Source of the DNA: a virus
IMG/VR virus record: IMGVR_UViG_3300034066_001869
Location: 1-51,578 of that record
Length of the DNA: 51,578 nt
Direction: 5' to 3' (one strand)
Shown here one piece after another: positions 41,538 to 51,286 of the stretch (position 1 is the stretch's first letter; every line of letters starts with the position of its first letter). A program made the translations under genes and the position numbers. The notes below the pieces were generated by a model. That model made no database searches. It saw only the letters and a program-made list of their open reading frames with translations, and was not told where the DNA came from.

Positions 41538-44500
41538 CTATTGCTCGTCGTAGTTAAGTGTCATGTAGATTTCTTTTGCAGATCCTTCTGGATTGTGGTT
41601 ATTCAAACTACGTGCTATAAATATAGTTGCCAAATTGGCATCGTCTGAATTAACAACAGATTCAGCATCTACATTAAAAATATCCTCTAATGAAATTTCA
41701 ACTGATTGGTTTTTTGAAACATAAAAAGTTCCAAGAGGTAATCCTGAGGACTTAGATGTTAACCATCTAATCGGATAATCAGTCGGAGTCAGAATACCAG
41801 CAGCGTTCGTACCACCAGCGGATAAGAAACTTCCACATTTGCGAGGGTTAGTATGGATCGATTTATATGTATCTAAAGACGTAGTTGTAATATCAATAGT
41901 AGGTGCCGTTGATTTACCAAACTCATCAAACTGAGTATAGGTATTAATTAATTTAATAGCCCCATCAGTCTTAGTATTTGGAGCGGGGAAACTTTCCCCA
42001 TGAGATTCCGATCCACCATCCTTGATGTTAACAGTAGAGCGATGTGGAGTAAATGGATCAAGAACAATACCATTTGGAGTTTTTTGTCCTATCCACATTC
42101 CTCCCATAGTCGCTCCTTGTCTAGCTTGCATAAATACTCTGATATATGGGATATTACCAGGTGCAATTTTTGATGCGAGAATAGAACGTACCTTGGATTG
42201 CTTGTCTATGGTAGCTATGTAAATAATATTATAGGAGGCTTCGGCGTCTCCTTCTACTAGAGGAGATGGTAAAGAAGTTCCCAAAGGTAATAAATAAACT
42301 ATAGCTTCTCCGACAACTTTTGTAATTGGGTTATTTACTTGTCTTGTAATACTATTATTTCCTTGGTCAATAGTTATTGAATATGCTTGGCCTAAGGAGG
42401 GCCATGGAGAGGTACTTTGTAGGTAGAAGATATCAGCAAAGTTTCCATCTCCTAGTTCTTCGTTATATTTTACAATCTCAGCGTCTCTTATTTCCCGACC
42501 CGCTTTACAACCTAGTCCATTGCATTCTCCACCTTCTACTCCAGGAACTGCCAATCTATCATCTCCTAAGTCCCAAAATTCGCTGAGTGTATCCCACTCC
42601 TCAATTTCAAGATTATATGTGTTAATATGTAGGTCAGTATTAGTCTCTACATATAGAGTATTACTTGGATAGTCCTTTATAAGATCAACAGGGAGACCTT
42701 CATAGAATTTTTCATTGTCGTATTTAACATGGTCATCTCCTAGGCCATCTAGATCATCACTTGGAAGCTCTACACCCCAAGAATTAACATCTCTGTTTAC
42801 ATGGATAAGACTTGATGAGTTTGATACATCGGGCCAAGAAAATCCAAATCTAACCGTTGAGGCATGAGTGGAGTCTATTCCTTCACGACTACCTCCGGTC
42901 CAGAAAATAAAAAACTCATCAGAGATAATATTTACTGATGATAAAAGAATTTGATCCCTGCGATAATAGTCAAATTCTACTTCATATCCAGAAGTATATT
43001 CGCCTACTTGGGCATAGGTAAATGGTAAATAGACATTGTCCGATTCAAGATCACTATCTCTAGAAGATAAATATCCACCATTTTCTACTCTTTTTAATTT
43101 AAATACGCTATTAACCCCAGCCAGGTTTTTCTGCGTCATTACAAGTTGGAATAAATCATCACCCACTACTCTAATTGACTCTGATCCTATGACGGAATAA
43201 TTTTGCAAATTAGTAGGTGATCTCCAATCTCCTTCCACTGATCCAGCGTAGGCTAATGTCGCTGTATGAGAAGTCGCATCTTGTAATGTAATACCTAAGG
43301 ATGACTCATTAATGTTAAAATTGTTAACACTAAATTTTGCCTTCATTCTACGGTTTTCTGGCAGTAAGGCCCACGTGTATCCTTCTTGATGAGTATAAGC
43401 AAATTCTGGACAAGCTTCTTGACGAATGATTTTTATCTCACAATCTTCTTGAGAGAAAATGGAAAAACTCTTAGGGAAAATCTCTTTTTTATTGTATATT
43501 TCGCTACCATATCTATTATATAGATACTGCTTTGGTTTTACTCCCATAAGCATGGTCCAATCAATCGCGTTGAGATATGTCTTAGAGACAGAAAACTTGG
43601 GATCGACTAAGTCACGTTTTTTAGACTTTGCGTATGATGAATATAGAGTGCCTTTATCATAACCATCAATATAATATGACGCACCAAACTTATAAAGGTA
43701 CTGGTCCAATCTAATTGTTGATGAGTCAGATACTATTAGTCTATATCTAAAATAAAAGAAAGGATCGCCTAAACATGGCTGACCAAGTTGGTTTTCAATG
43801 ACTAGAGTGTGTAATGATACCCAACGACATTCTCCGTTTTTTTCTGGGATATATGCATAAAATTTAGCACCGATCGCACCGTACCAACCGAACTCAATCT
43901 TATACATGGTGACAGTATCTGGATTGAGAATATATCCACTTTCCCCTTCGCCATTAAGAGGATCACCATTCATATTTTTTTGTTCTATAATGGTCTCATA
44001 TTGTCTACGGCCATTATAGAAAATCTCGCGGGTATTTTCAGCGTATCCAGAATCGGCTAGGAAATCAGTTTCTTCAAGAGGGATGATTGATCGGCGAACG
44101 ATTGTGAAATCAGCACCATCACGGAGTCTAAAGAAGTAACCATCGGTATCATTTTCTATTCCCCACTCGATAGTGGTACCAGGACCAGCACCGATTTCAG
44201 ATGCTTTGGAACCATATGTAAATCCACTAATACGTCCAGGTTGATATCTAAAGGCCCTAATAGATTTGATTGTAATCTCTGAATTTACACCCGCTGAGCC
44301 ACCTATCTTATTTTCTGTAGTAGGTAGGTTGATTGCCTCTCCGAACTGTTGATTCGGCCATGTAGAACTGAAGATATTGTCTGGATTTGCTTCGATAGGA
44401 GAATCAAGAATAAAATGCGGAAGTTTAAGATCTTCCTCTACCTGAGTTACAGTGGAGGACGAGTTATGAATTGTAAAGCTCCAGTCCTTAAGATCTTGAC

Positions 44501-45617
44501 GTAAATATTCCCAATTTAGACCAAAATACTTACTCCAAAGTTCTGGGGTAGGATTGGTTTTGATCCGATAATGGCCTTTATCTTCTGAACTACCTTCTGG
44601 GTAGTATACTCTTGTCGTACTAAATAAGAAACTATCCCATGAGCAACTTAAAGTGTTCGGAACAGCTGCATCTGCCTGAGGGATGATAACTCGATCATCT
44701 CCATCTTCACCCCATAAATCAGCGCTTTTAAACGGTGTGAGAAGTAATGATTCTGTAGAAGTTGGAACAAAATTTATTGCACGGCCGGATGGAATCAGTG
44801 GATAGTCTGATACAGCACCAAATCTTGTTTGTTGAATATCTAACCAAATTTTATCCCAATAGAGTTGATTGAACTCATAAGAACCATCGGGTAGGATATT
44901 AGGAGGGTATTTATTGAGAAGGTATAAAAGATTAAACTCAGCAAGTTGATCTTCTGTAAAATTCTTTACCATATACTCAATAAGATATTGAGCAATGATA
45001 GAGTTGAGATATTGTCCCCATCCTCTATATCTCTCCGCACCACCTGGGTTTATTAGTTGGTCTTGGAGAGATGGTTTGCCTGGTGGGGTAAAAGGTGACG
45101 GATATACAGAGATAGCTAATGCAGAATTTTTTGTGTCCTCTTCAAATTTTGTTTCAAAATAAGGTCCAGAGGAAGAGGGTCTAGAGTACCAGAAATATGG
45201 GTCTCTTCTTTCTGTTCCATCGACCCTCCAGTCTTTCTCATCAAGACCATAGGTACTTACGTTCCCAAAAAGTCCCTGTTGAGTAGTCTCACGATTAATT
45301 CCTAATAGAGAACGACTAACTTCTGAAGTATCTGCAAACTGCTCGATCATGGGAAGAGCAGCTGGGTTCCTCTTGCTAAATTGGTTTGCTGAACTAATCC
45401 CGTCTTTTAAATAAGAATCGCTATTAAGTACAACCGAGGGAGCATTATCTGCTCCATACTCGGCTTTAGGGTACGATTCTTTACTAGTAGTTAAAGGGTT
45501 TCCTTCCTCGGTGGATAGGGGAAATCCCCTAAAATCCACCATTTGTTTTTTTGAGACAGACTTTCTTGGCGGAGTTCTTTCCGCCCTTATTGAAGAACCG
45601 GAAGTATACTCTGGCAT
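41538..45617 (-). CDS. Giant structural protein, paralogue of the next gene
   Basis: 1359 residues. Near 98-128 it has SLLGINRETTQQGLFGNVST, near 454 an AFRYQPGRISGFTYG motif, and at about 576-656 WYGAIGAKFYAYIP, then YGASYYIDGYDKGTL-like (FGASYYIDGYDKGT). The same three blocks occur in the same order in the 1024-residue protein upstream, so both come from one ancestor. I know the 'FRYQPGR' and 'WYGA.GA' blocks only as features of virion structural proteins of cyanophages. A strong Shine-Dalgarno, GGGAGGAG (45625-45632), lies inside the end of that upstream gene. The C-terminal 700 residues are unique and beta-rich. It is probably a baseplate or fibre-base protein. Confidence 0.75.
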   Translation of the reverse strand: MPEYTSGSSIRAERTPPRKSVSKKQMVDFRGFPLSTEEGNPLTTSKESYPKAEYGADNAPSVVLNSDSYLKDGISSANQFSKRNPAALPMIEQFADTSEVSRSLLGINRETTQQGLFGNVSTYGLDEKDWRVDGTERRDPYFWYSRPSSSGPYFETKFEEDTKNSALAISVYPSPFTPPGKPSLQDQLINPGGAERYRGWGQYLNSIIAQYLIEYMVKNFTEDQLAEFNLLYLLNKYPPNILPDGSYEFNQLYWDKIWLDIQQTRFGAVSDYPLIPSGRAINFVPTSTESLLLTPFKSADLWGEDGDDRVIIPQADAAVPNTLSCSWDSFLFSTTRVYYPEGSSEDKGHYRIKTNPTPELWSKYFGLNWEYLRQDLKDWSFTIHNSSSTVTQVEEDLKLPHFILDSPIEANPDNIFSSTWPNQQFGEAINLPTTENKIGGSAGVNSEITIKSIRAFRYQPGRISGFTYGSKASEIGAGPGTTIEWGIENDTDGYFFRLRDGADFTIVRRSIIPLEETDFLADSGYAENTREIFYNGRRQYETIIEQKNMNGDPLNGEGESGYILNPDTVTMYKIEFGWYGAIGAKFYAYIPEKNGECRWVSLHTLVIENQLGQPCLGDPFFYFRYRLIVSDSSTIRLDQYLYKFGASYYIDGYDKGTLYSSYAKSKKRDLVDPKFSVSKTYLNAIDWTMLMGVKPKQYLYNRYGSEIYNKKEIFPKSFSIFSQEDCEIKIIRQEACPEFAYTHQEGYTWALLPENRRMKAKFSVNNFNINESSLGITLQDATSHTATLAYAGSVEGDWRSPTNLQNYSVIGSESIRVVGDDLFQLVMTQKNLAGVNSVFKLKRVENGGYLSSRDSDLESDNVYLPFTYAQVGEYTSGYEVEFDYYRRDQILLSSVNIISDEFFIFWTGGSREGIDSTHASTVRFGFSWPDVSNSSSLIHVNRDVNSWGVELPSDDLDGLGDDHVKYDNEKFYEGLPVDLIKDYPSNTLYVETNTDLHINTYNLEIEEWDTLSEFWDLGDDRLAVPGVEGGECNGLGCKAGREIRDAEIVKYNEELGDGNFADIFYLQSTSPWPSLGQAYSITIDQGNNSITRQVNNPITKVVGEAIVYLLPLGTSLPSPLVEGDAEASYNIIYIATIDKQSKVRSILASKIAPGNIPYIRVFMQARQGATMGGMWIGQKTPNGIVLDPFTPHRSTVNIKDGGSESHGESFPAPNTKTDGAIKLINTYTQFDEFGKSTAPTIDITTTSLDTYKSIHTNPRKCGSFLSAGGTNAAGILTPTDYPIRWLTSKSSGLPLGTFYVSKNQSVEISLEDIFNVDAESVVNSDDANLATIFIARSLNNHNPEGSAKEIYMTLNYDEQ

Positions 45618-45618
45618 A

Positions 45619-48600
45619 TCACTGCTCCTCCCAAGTTAGTGAATTGACGATATCAACGGAAGCCGTTGGTGGAGTGGCGGAGGAAGTTGATTCCCAGAAA
45701 GCATAGACTCCTAAAATATCTACTTCGTTTGTAAGTGGGAAAGAGATATATTCCTTATTATATGAGAAGTAATCTGTCAGATCGTACTGAGCCCCACCCT
45801 TATTAGCGTAGATTGAGAAGATATTGTTACCTGTATTCGCAACTGGGGCAAGACGGAAGTCTTGGGAAATCTTTGCACCGGAGAGGGAAGCAATAGACTC
45901 CCATGTTCCTATTTCAGAAGCGTCCCATTTCTTCTGATTCTCGTACTTATTATGATTTCCGTTAGATGCCGAGGAGCCAATTGTTCCTGTTAATGCCGTA
46001 ATATTACCCTCAGTATCAAAGGTATACATCTTCACAAACATGAGGTTACCAAATACACTGATGTCAGTGGCCTGGGCCTCATAGTTTTGAATGTAAATAA
46101 TTCCGCCTTTATTAAAGAACCTTACAAGCATCTCTCCTTCATCCGTGCCCGGCGTGGTTGGGAATCCGCTTCCAACGTCATTGGTGGGCTTAGAACGCAT
46201 ATAGGCATAGAAGTACTTCCCATCGGCGTTAAGGGTTCCTATTAGTGTGGAATAGTTTCCAGAAGAAATATTTGTACCTGATAAAATCTTCTTGGGTACG
46301 GTTCCTGAACCAAGTTCGAATCCTTTACTTGCCTCGGAAGAATTAGTATAAATGGGGGTGTCGACCGTAGCAGCTAATCCAGTATTATTTAGGTTATTTG
46401 TAATTAACAGTGGATTTTTAATAAAGTTAATAGATACAATATTATCTTCTCCAGAGAAATCAGTTAATCCAAGGCTATATTTTATTGGATAGAGTTGGAT
46501 ACGGTTTCTTACTCCGACGCCAGACGTGTTAATGACATTATCCTTAGCCCTTAAAGCCATCATAGCTCTCTGTCTACGTGGAACAATTAACTCTATGGTA
46601 TTATTTAACGCCAAGAATCCAGAGACATTTCTATTAAAGTAGAGAACTACGCGACCCGCGGTAACGCTGTTCTCAACCCAAATAACCTTTGTGGTAGTAT
46701 CTGTTTTTAGATATGAACCAATCAGTTGATCGCGAAGAGCTTGGTTAAATGTAATCTCAAAAGAGTTGGATACCGGTACCGTAGCAACAGTTGCATTTAA
46801 TGCACCATATTTTGAACTCTTAGGATAATCAGAGGCCTTGGATAGAAGTCTTACAGTACCTTTATCTCCACCATCGATGTAGTATGAGGCACCGTATTTA
46901 ACTAATCTGTTACCCTCTTGTAAATTATTTGCCTTACCTCCATGCGTCATGTAGGTGATTGGCAGAGTAGCATTACCAAGTGATGCAACATCAAGTTGGT
47001 TAGATGCTCTCATGTGATGGACTCTTACCCATCTTGCATCGCCATTGCCCACAGGGACATAACAGAGGAATAAAGCACCAACAGCACCATACCATGAGAA
47101 TTCAATCTTCCACATGGTTACCTTAGTGAAGTCAATATCATACACAGACTGGTCAGTAAGCACTGCCCCATCAAGGATGACTGGATCCCCAGGGCGCTTA
47201 ACAGAGATATCTGTAGGATCTACGTTGGCTGTCGATACATCGCTCCAACGGACGGCATTATTTTGTCCGTTAAGATGGTCGCCAGAGAACATAGCTCTAA
47301 CTGGTCTCCATTCATATACCAGACGATATTGCTTAGGTACACAAAGATGGAACCATTCCTTGAGAGTGATATTTTTCTTACCAGCATCAGAAATTCCAGA
47401 TGCAGGATCGTATTCTTTAGCCGAAGAACGATGAGAATCTACACCAAATCTATTTCTAAATTGAGTTTGAGTAACTTGAGTGGCACCTTGGGTGCTAACA
47501 AGTAAATTCCAAATCTTTACCCCACTATTAGTCTCAGAAGGATCAGTATCAAACCCAAATCTTGCATCGGTAGTATTAGCAAGGATCGAATCGCCGGAGA
47601 TGCCGATTTCTGGGCTAAATGTGGCCCCACCACCACGACTTAAATTAGTGACAATATCCTGCCATTTGCAGTGGGCGTCAAGACGGATGTACTCAGAAGC
47701 TGGCTTAAGGAAAAGATCATTCTGTTTCCAGTTAAGATAGTCAGCGCTAGCTTTATCAATGTCCTTCTGGTCAAATGGGAATTGGAATTGGCGACCCGCA
47801 AGATGTTCAACGAAGTTATTCGCAGCATTTCTATAAGCAAGTCTTACAGCATATCCCTCTTCAAATTCATAATCATTAAGATCGGCGCCGTTCTCAACAG
47901 CAAGAACATCATCCGGGCTATAGCAGAGGCTGGGGTCATAGACAGCGGCAGCAACATACGCCAGGCCATTTCTAAAGATTACTGGATCTTCTCCAACAAC
48001 TCCCCAATTACCACCTTTAATATTACTTGTTCCAGTAGCCGCAGTGGCAATTTTATTCCATCCATCGCCGGTAGTTTCCACACCGGCTGGTTGAGTATAT
48101 ACAAGGGCTTGTGTACGTCTTACACAACGGAAGTCATTTTTATCCCCACCATTAACAATCTCGAAGTAGTATCCATCGAACTTGTCAAAGATCCCCCATT
48201 TTTTAATAGAGGGTGCTCCTTTCATAATATCCCGATTGGGGGTCGATGAATCGTATGTCGAGGCAGTCTTATTCATCTTCACACCCATGGTGGAAGAAGA
48301 CACACGACCAGGCTGGTAACGGAAGAAACGCTTAGAGGTTAAGATGGTGGTGCGTCCGGTCTCAGCGACTAACTCAGCACCGGCTTCTTTTGCTAGGTGA
48401 TTTAAACCTGTTACTGTATTTCCATCTCCATCAATCTCATTTTCAATAGGGAATTGAGACCACTCTGATGGGTTGATATCATAAGTGTTTACGTCAGCAA
48501 AAATACCAAGAGCAACTTCAGCTCTAGGAATACCAAGAAGGCTTAGGGCAACTTCTGATTGAATTTTATTCTGCTCTTCTACAGGGATCGGTGGCTGGTC

Positions 48601-48693
48601 CTCAGCAAAAACAACAGGGAGAGAGTTAACAGCTTTTTGTTGGCCAAGAGGCACCGGAGCTGTTTTTCCGATAATAGTCTTTTTGTTTGCCAT
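45619..48693 (-). CDS. Giant structural protein, paralogue of the previous gene
   Basis: 1024 residues. Shared blocks with its neighbour: SLLGIPRAEVALGIFADVNT (about 51-70), RFFRYQPGRVSSSTMGVKMN near 121, and FSWYGAVGALFLCYVP to YGASYYIDGGDKGTV (about 529-614). The N-terminus is basic then Pro-rich (TAPVPLGQQKAV). It has no clear Shine-Dalgarno before its ATG, and only 20 bases separate it from the tailspike-like gene upstream. Unlike the 1359-residue copy it carries a shorter, separate C-terminal part. Likely co-assembles with its paralogue in the same tail organelle; this is inference from duplication and adjacency. Confidence 0.75.
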   Translation of the reverse strand: MANKKTIIGKTAPVPLGQQKAVNSLPVVFAEDQPPIPVEEQNKIQSEVALSLLGIPRAEVALGIFADVNTYDINPSEWSQFPIENEIDGDGNTVTGLNHLAKEAGAELVAETGRTTILTSKRFFRYQPGRVSSSTMGVKMNKTASTYDSSTPNRDIMKGAPSIKKWGIFDKFDGYYFEIVNGGDKNDFRCVRRTQALVYTQPAGVETTGDGWNKIATAATGTSNIKGGNWGVVGEDPVIFRNGLAYVAAAVYDPSLCYSPDDVLAVENGADLNDYEFEEGYAVRLAYRNAANNFVEHLAGRQFQFPFDQKDIDKASADYLNWKQNDLFLKPASEYIRLDAHCKWQDIVTNLSRGGGATFSPEIGISGDSILANTTDARFGFDTDPSETNSGVKIWNLLVSTQGATQVTQTQFRNRFGVDSHRSSAKEYDPASGISDAGKKNITLKEWFHLCVPKQYRLVYEWRPVRAMFSGDHLNGQNNAVRWSDVSTANVDPTDISVKRPGDPVILDGAVLTDQSVYDIDFTKVTMWKIEFSWYGAVGALFLCYVPVGNGDARWVRVHHMRASNQLDVASLGNATLPITYMTHGGKANNLQEGNRLVKYGASYYIDGGDKGTVRLLSKASDYPKSSKYGALNATVATVPVSNSFEITFNQALRDQLIGSYLKTDTTTKVIWVENSVTAGRVVLYFNRNVSGFLALNNTIELIVPRRQRAMMALRAKDNVINTSGVGVRNRIQLYPIKYSLGLTDFSGEDNIVSINFIKNPLLITNNLNNTGLAATVDTPIYTNSSEASKGFELGSGTVPKKILSGTNISSGNYSTLIGTLNADGKYFYAYMRSKPTNDVGSGFPTTPGTDEGEMLVRFFNKGGIIYIQNYEAQATDISVFGNLMFVKMYTFDTEGNITALTGTIGSSASNGNHNKYENQKKWDASEIGTWESIASLSGAKISQDFRLAPVANTGNNIFSIYANKGGAQYDLTDYFSYNKEYISFPLTNEVDILGVYAFWESTSSATPPTASVDIVNSLTWEEQ

Positions 48694-48713
48694 GGTAAAG
48701 AGGAATTAGTGAA

Positions 48714-51047
48714 TCAGTTTACGATAATGTTGCCGTCGGCAATTTGGTAATTAGAACGTTGGATATAGAGTTGACCTCCAAGGAAATCTACTCCGGTGGT
48801 CCCTGGCGATAAGCTGGGGATTGGATCGATGAGGAGAGAATTGCTATTGATGTCTACACCAACAACTCTATAAGCAGAATTTTGATCCCATCCATCAAGA
48901 TCGGTATTTGAGAATCCTTCAATGATAATGTAGTCATTCTCTGCGCTATCCGCATCAAAAATTAAGAATGAGAGTAGTTCAGAAGAATTTCTGAGTTGAA
49001 TTGCAAGGTAGTTTGTACCACCGATATTTGCATTTCGGATATTTACTGGGACATACCCTCTGCCAGAAGATCCTAGACGTACAGTACCTGAGATCTCATA
49101 CATATACCCAAATTGATTACTACCCGGGTCTAGAAGAGAGAAACTTGATGTAGAAGGAACTGTATTGCCATCGATTGTGGCAGATTGTAATCCAGGTAGA
49201 GTAACTGAAAAGATTCCAGCTTCGAGTTGGTCGGCAGTCTGAATAACTTTAAATGATCCAATTTTATTTGAAGCATTCTTTCTACCTAGAGCGTCTAACC
49301 CGTAGATATCGGCAATAATAGTGTCTTTCTTAATTCCAATAGTTTCACCACCATTTGTTACGGTGAAGTAAATTGGTTCAAGAGCAGTGCCTCTACGGAT
49401 CTCAATCGGAGCCTTAGAGTATTCATTATTATATTGATCTACAGAACGGATTAAGGAGTCTGTGTCTGAATAAGCTAGGTTATTGGCTGCGTTCCATTGA
49501 TACGAAGTTTCAAGAACTACTCCTTGGTCTCCGCAAGAACGGATGATGTTGTTATTAATTGTGGAAAAGTCTACGCTAAAGAAATATGGGCCAGAAGTAC
49601 AGAACTCAAAAATATTTCCTTGGACAATAGAATTTGATGTCTCATATACCTCGATAGGACGAACCTCTGGCTCATATGATCTACCAAGACGACTAAATAT
49701 GCTATTAGTGAGCAGGATAGCAGAACAAAACTCCGTATGAACTCCAGCTCCTCCGGCATCAATAAATCTACATTCTGTTACTGAGATATTATTTGCGTAT
49801 TTTAAAAATATGAGGGTCTCAGCAATATATCTCGAAGGGTCGATAGATCCTGCTATAGGTCCGATTAGTGACGCAGTTGATGAACGGTTTCCATCAAAAA
49901 CCAAAGATCTAAACCTAATTCCTTCTACACTTGCCGAACTACCTTGTCCAGAAAAATTAATAAGGCCAGGGTTAATTGATCCAGAAATACTAGATCTCAA
50001 TCTTTTTATTATAGATCCTTCTCCAATTCCTCTAAATGAAATATTGCTATAATCTGTGGAAGCAGTATTGATGAAAGAGGAATTTCTAAAGTGATAAGTT
50101 CCAGCAGGGAAAAAGATCTCTTTGATATTACCTTGAGCAGCTAAGTTAATAGCATTGCGGATAGGCTGAGTGTCATCAATAACAAATTTTACCTCATCGC
50201 CAAATTGATAATCCTCGGGATTAATCAAAGAACCATCAGGAACAGCCTTGCATTGAATATAGTTTGGTTGAGAACCTTCGATACGTGGCATGATCTTAAG
50301 ATGCTCTCTACCAACAATTTTCTTGAGTTGTGTTGGAACACCTCCAAGAATGGAGATTACACTATCAAGAAAATCAGGTGTCCAATAGTCAGGATCATTA
50401 TTCCAACTTGGGATTTCTTTGAGGCCATAATCTCTAAAGGTGAGAACTGATGCCCCAGGGAAGCCGATCTTGGCATTGCCTATCATCCCTAGGAATTCAA
50501 CTCTAGTTCCCCAAACTCTGTAGATAATAGGAACTACGTATTGACCTGTTTTTGTAAAATTAATATCTACATATTGATCTTGATTCCAATTATTAGGATC
50601 AAGGACCTTAGAATATTGACCTTCTGCGCCTACAATTTGCACAGCATTTGGCATTTTACCCGTGGAGGTATCGTAGCCAAAGATATAGTACTTAAGGGGT
50701 TGAATAAGATTCGATGTAACATTCGAACTAGAAAAATTTACCCCTTGTAGGTTTACATTTGACACAGAGATGATGGGAAGATCACCTCCTCCAGATCCTA
50801 CACCTCTGTAAATATGCGCTTGGAGTTCAATTCCGACGGAAAGGACGTCTAGATATTGCTGAAGGGTCTTTCCTTCACCATCGGAAATAGATCCAATCGA
50901 TAGTTGGTCTTCAAGTCCAGAAAAAATACTCCCAGTAAATACCGTGGAGAGTCCCCTAGCATCATAATTTTTTACATTAATGTAAGAATTTTTATCCTCG
51001 GGGACCTGAAGGACAAATTGCTTTCCTGTATCAGGTATGTATCTCAT
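48714..51047 (-). CDS. Right-handed beta-helix tailspike-like protein
   Basis: 777 residues. After an N-terminal docking part, residues about 290-320 read AINLAAQGNIKEIFFPAGTY, the classic entry of pectate-lyase-type beta-helices, then repeated short rungs rich in Asn and Ile: ISFRGIGEGSIIKRL, ISVTECRFIDAGGAG, ILLTNSIFSRLG, NSIVQGNIFEFCTSG, INNNIIRSCGDQG (about 330-530). This fold is used by tailspikes that bind or cut capsule and envelope polysaccharides. No catalytic residues can be fixed from sequence alone. The C-terminal 250 residues are a beta domain. A GTTTAAAG motif lies 22 bases upstream. It probably acts as a host-surface polysaccharide-binding spike or depolymerase. Confidence 0.75.
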   Translation of the reverse strand: MRYIPDTGKQFVLQVPEDKNSYINVKNYDARGLSTVFTGSIFSGLEDQLSIGSISDGEGKTLQQYLDVLSVGIELQAHIYRGVGSGGGDLPIISVSNVNLQGVNFSSSNVTSNLIQPLKYYIFGYDTSTGKMPNAVQIVGAEGQYSKVLDPNNWNQDQYVDINFTKTGQYVVPIIYRVWGTRVEFLGMIGNAKIGFPGASVLTFRDYGLKEIPSWNNDPDYWTPDFLDSVISILGGVPTQLKKIVGREHLKIMPRIEGSQPNYIQCKAVPDGSLINPEDYQFGDEVKFVIDDTQPIRNAINLAAQGNIKEIFFPAGTYHFRNSSFINTASTDYSNISFRGIGEGSIIKRLRSSISGSINPGLINFSGQGSSASVEGIRFRSLVFDGNRSSTASLIGPIAGSIDPSRYIAETLIFLKYANNISVTECRFIDAGGAGVHTEFCSAILLTNSIFSRLGRSYEPEVRPIEVYETSNSIVQGNIFEFCTSGPYFFSVDFSTINNNIIRSCGDQGVVLETSYQWNAANNLAYSDTDSLIRSVDQYNNEYSKAPIEIRRGTALEPIYFTVTNGGETIGIKKDTIIADIYGLDALGRKNASNKIGSFKVIQTADQLEAGIFSVTLPGLQSATIDGNTVPSTSSFSLLDPGSNQFGYMYEISGTVRLGSSGRGYVPVNIRNANIGGTNYLAIQLRNSSELLSFLIFDADSAENDYIIIEGFSNTDLDGWDQNSAYRVVGVDINSNSLLIDPIPSLSPGTTGVDFLGGQLYIQRSNYQIADGNIIVN

Positions 51048-51069
51048 GTCTAAGAGCTAGTCTTAGTTA

Positions 51070-51077
51070 CTTTAAAC
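51070..51077 (-). promoter_or_regulatory. GTTTAAAG promoter-like motif
   Basis: Exact minus-strand motif followed by TAACTAAG, 22 bases before the ATG at 51047 and placed to drive the giant structural genes down to 36114. Confidence 0.5.
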
Positions 51078-51082
51078 TTTTT

Positions 51083-51286
51083 CTAGGAAGACAAATCTCT
51101 TTCATGCTCAAATTTTTTAATTTCTTTTAGGACATTTGGATTGGCATCAAGATGTCCAGATTTGATTGCATCAATAAGTTCTTGCTTGCGTTCTTGCGGA
51201 GTAGACTTAATTGCTTTTACTACGTCATAGGGATCAGCATAGATCCCCTCGATTTTATACACCGAACTAAGAGGATCGTTATGCAT
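51083..51286 (-). CDS. Small helical protein of unknown function
   Basis: 67 residues, charged and mostly helical (DPYDVVKAIKSTPQERKQEL, then a Lys/Glu-rich end). The ATG overlaps the stop of the preceding gene (TGATG), supporting a real coupled gene. No family recognised. It sits between a small structural-type protein and the beta-helix spike, so it may be a tail-assembly accessory. Confidence 0.6.
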   Translation of the reverse strand: MHNDPLSSVYKIEGIYADPYDVVKAIKSTPQERKQELIDAIKSGHLDANPNVLKEIKKFEHERDLSS

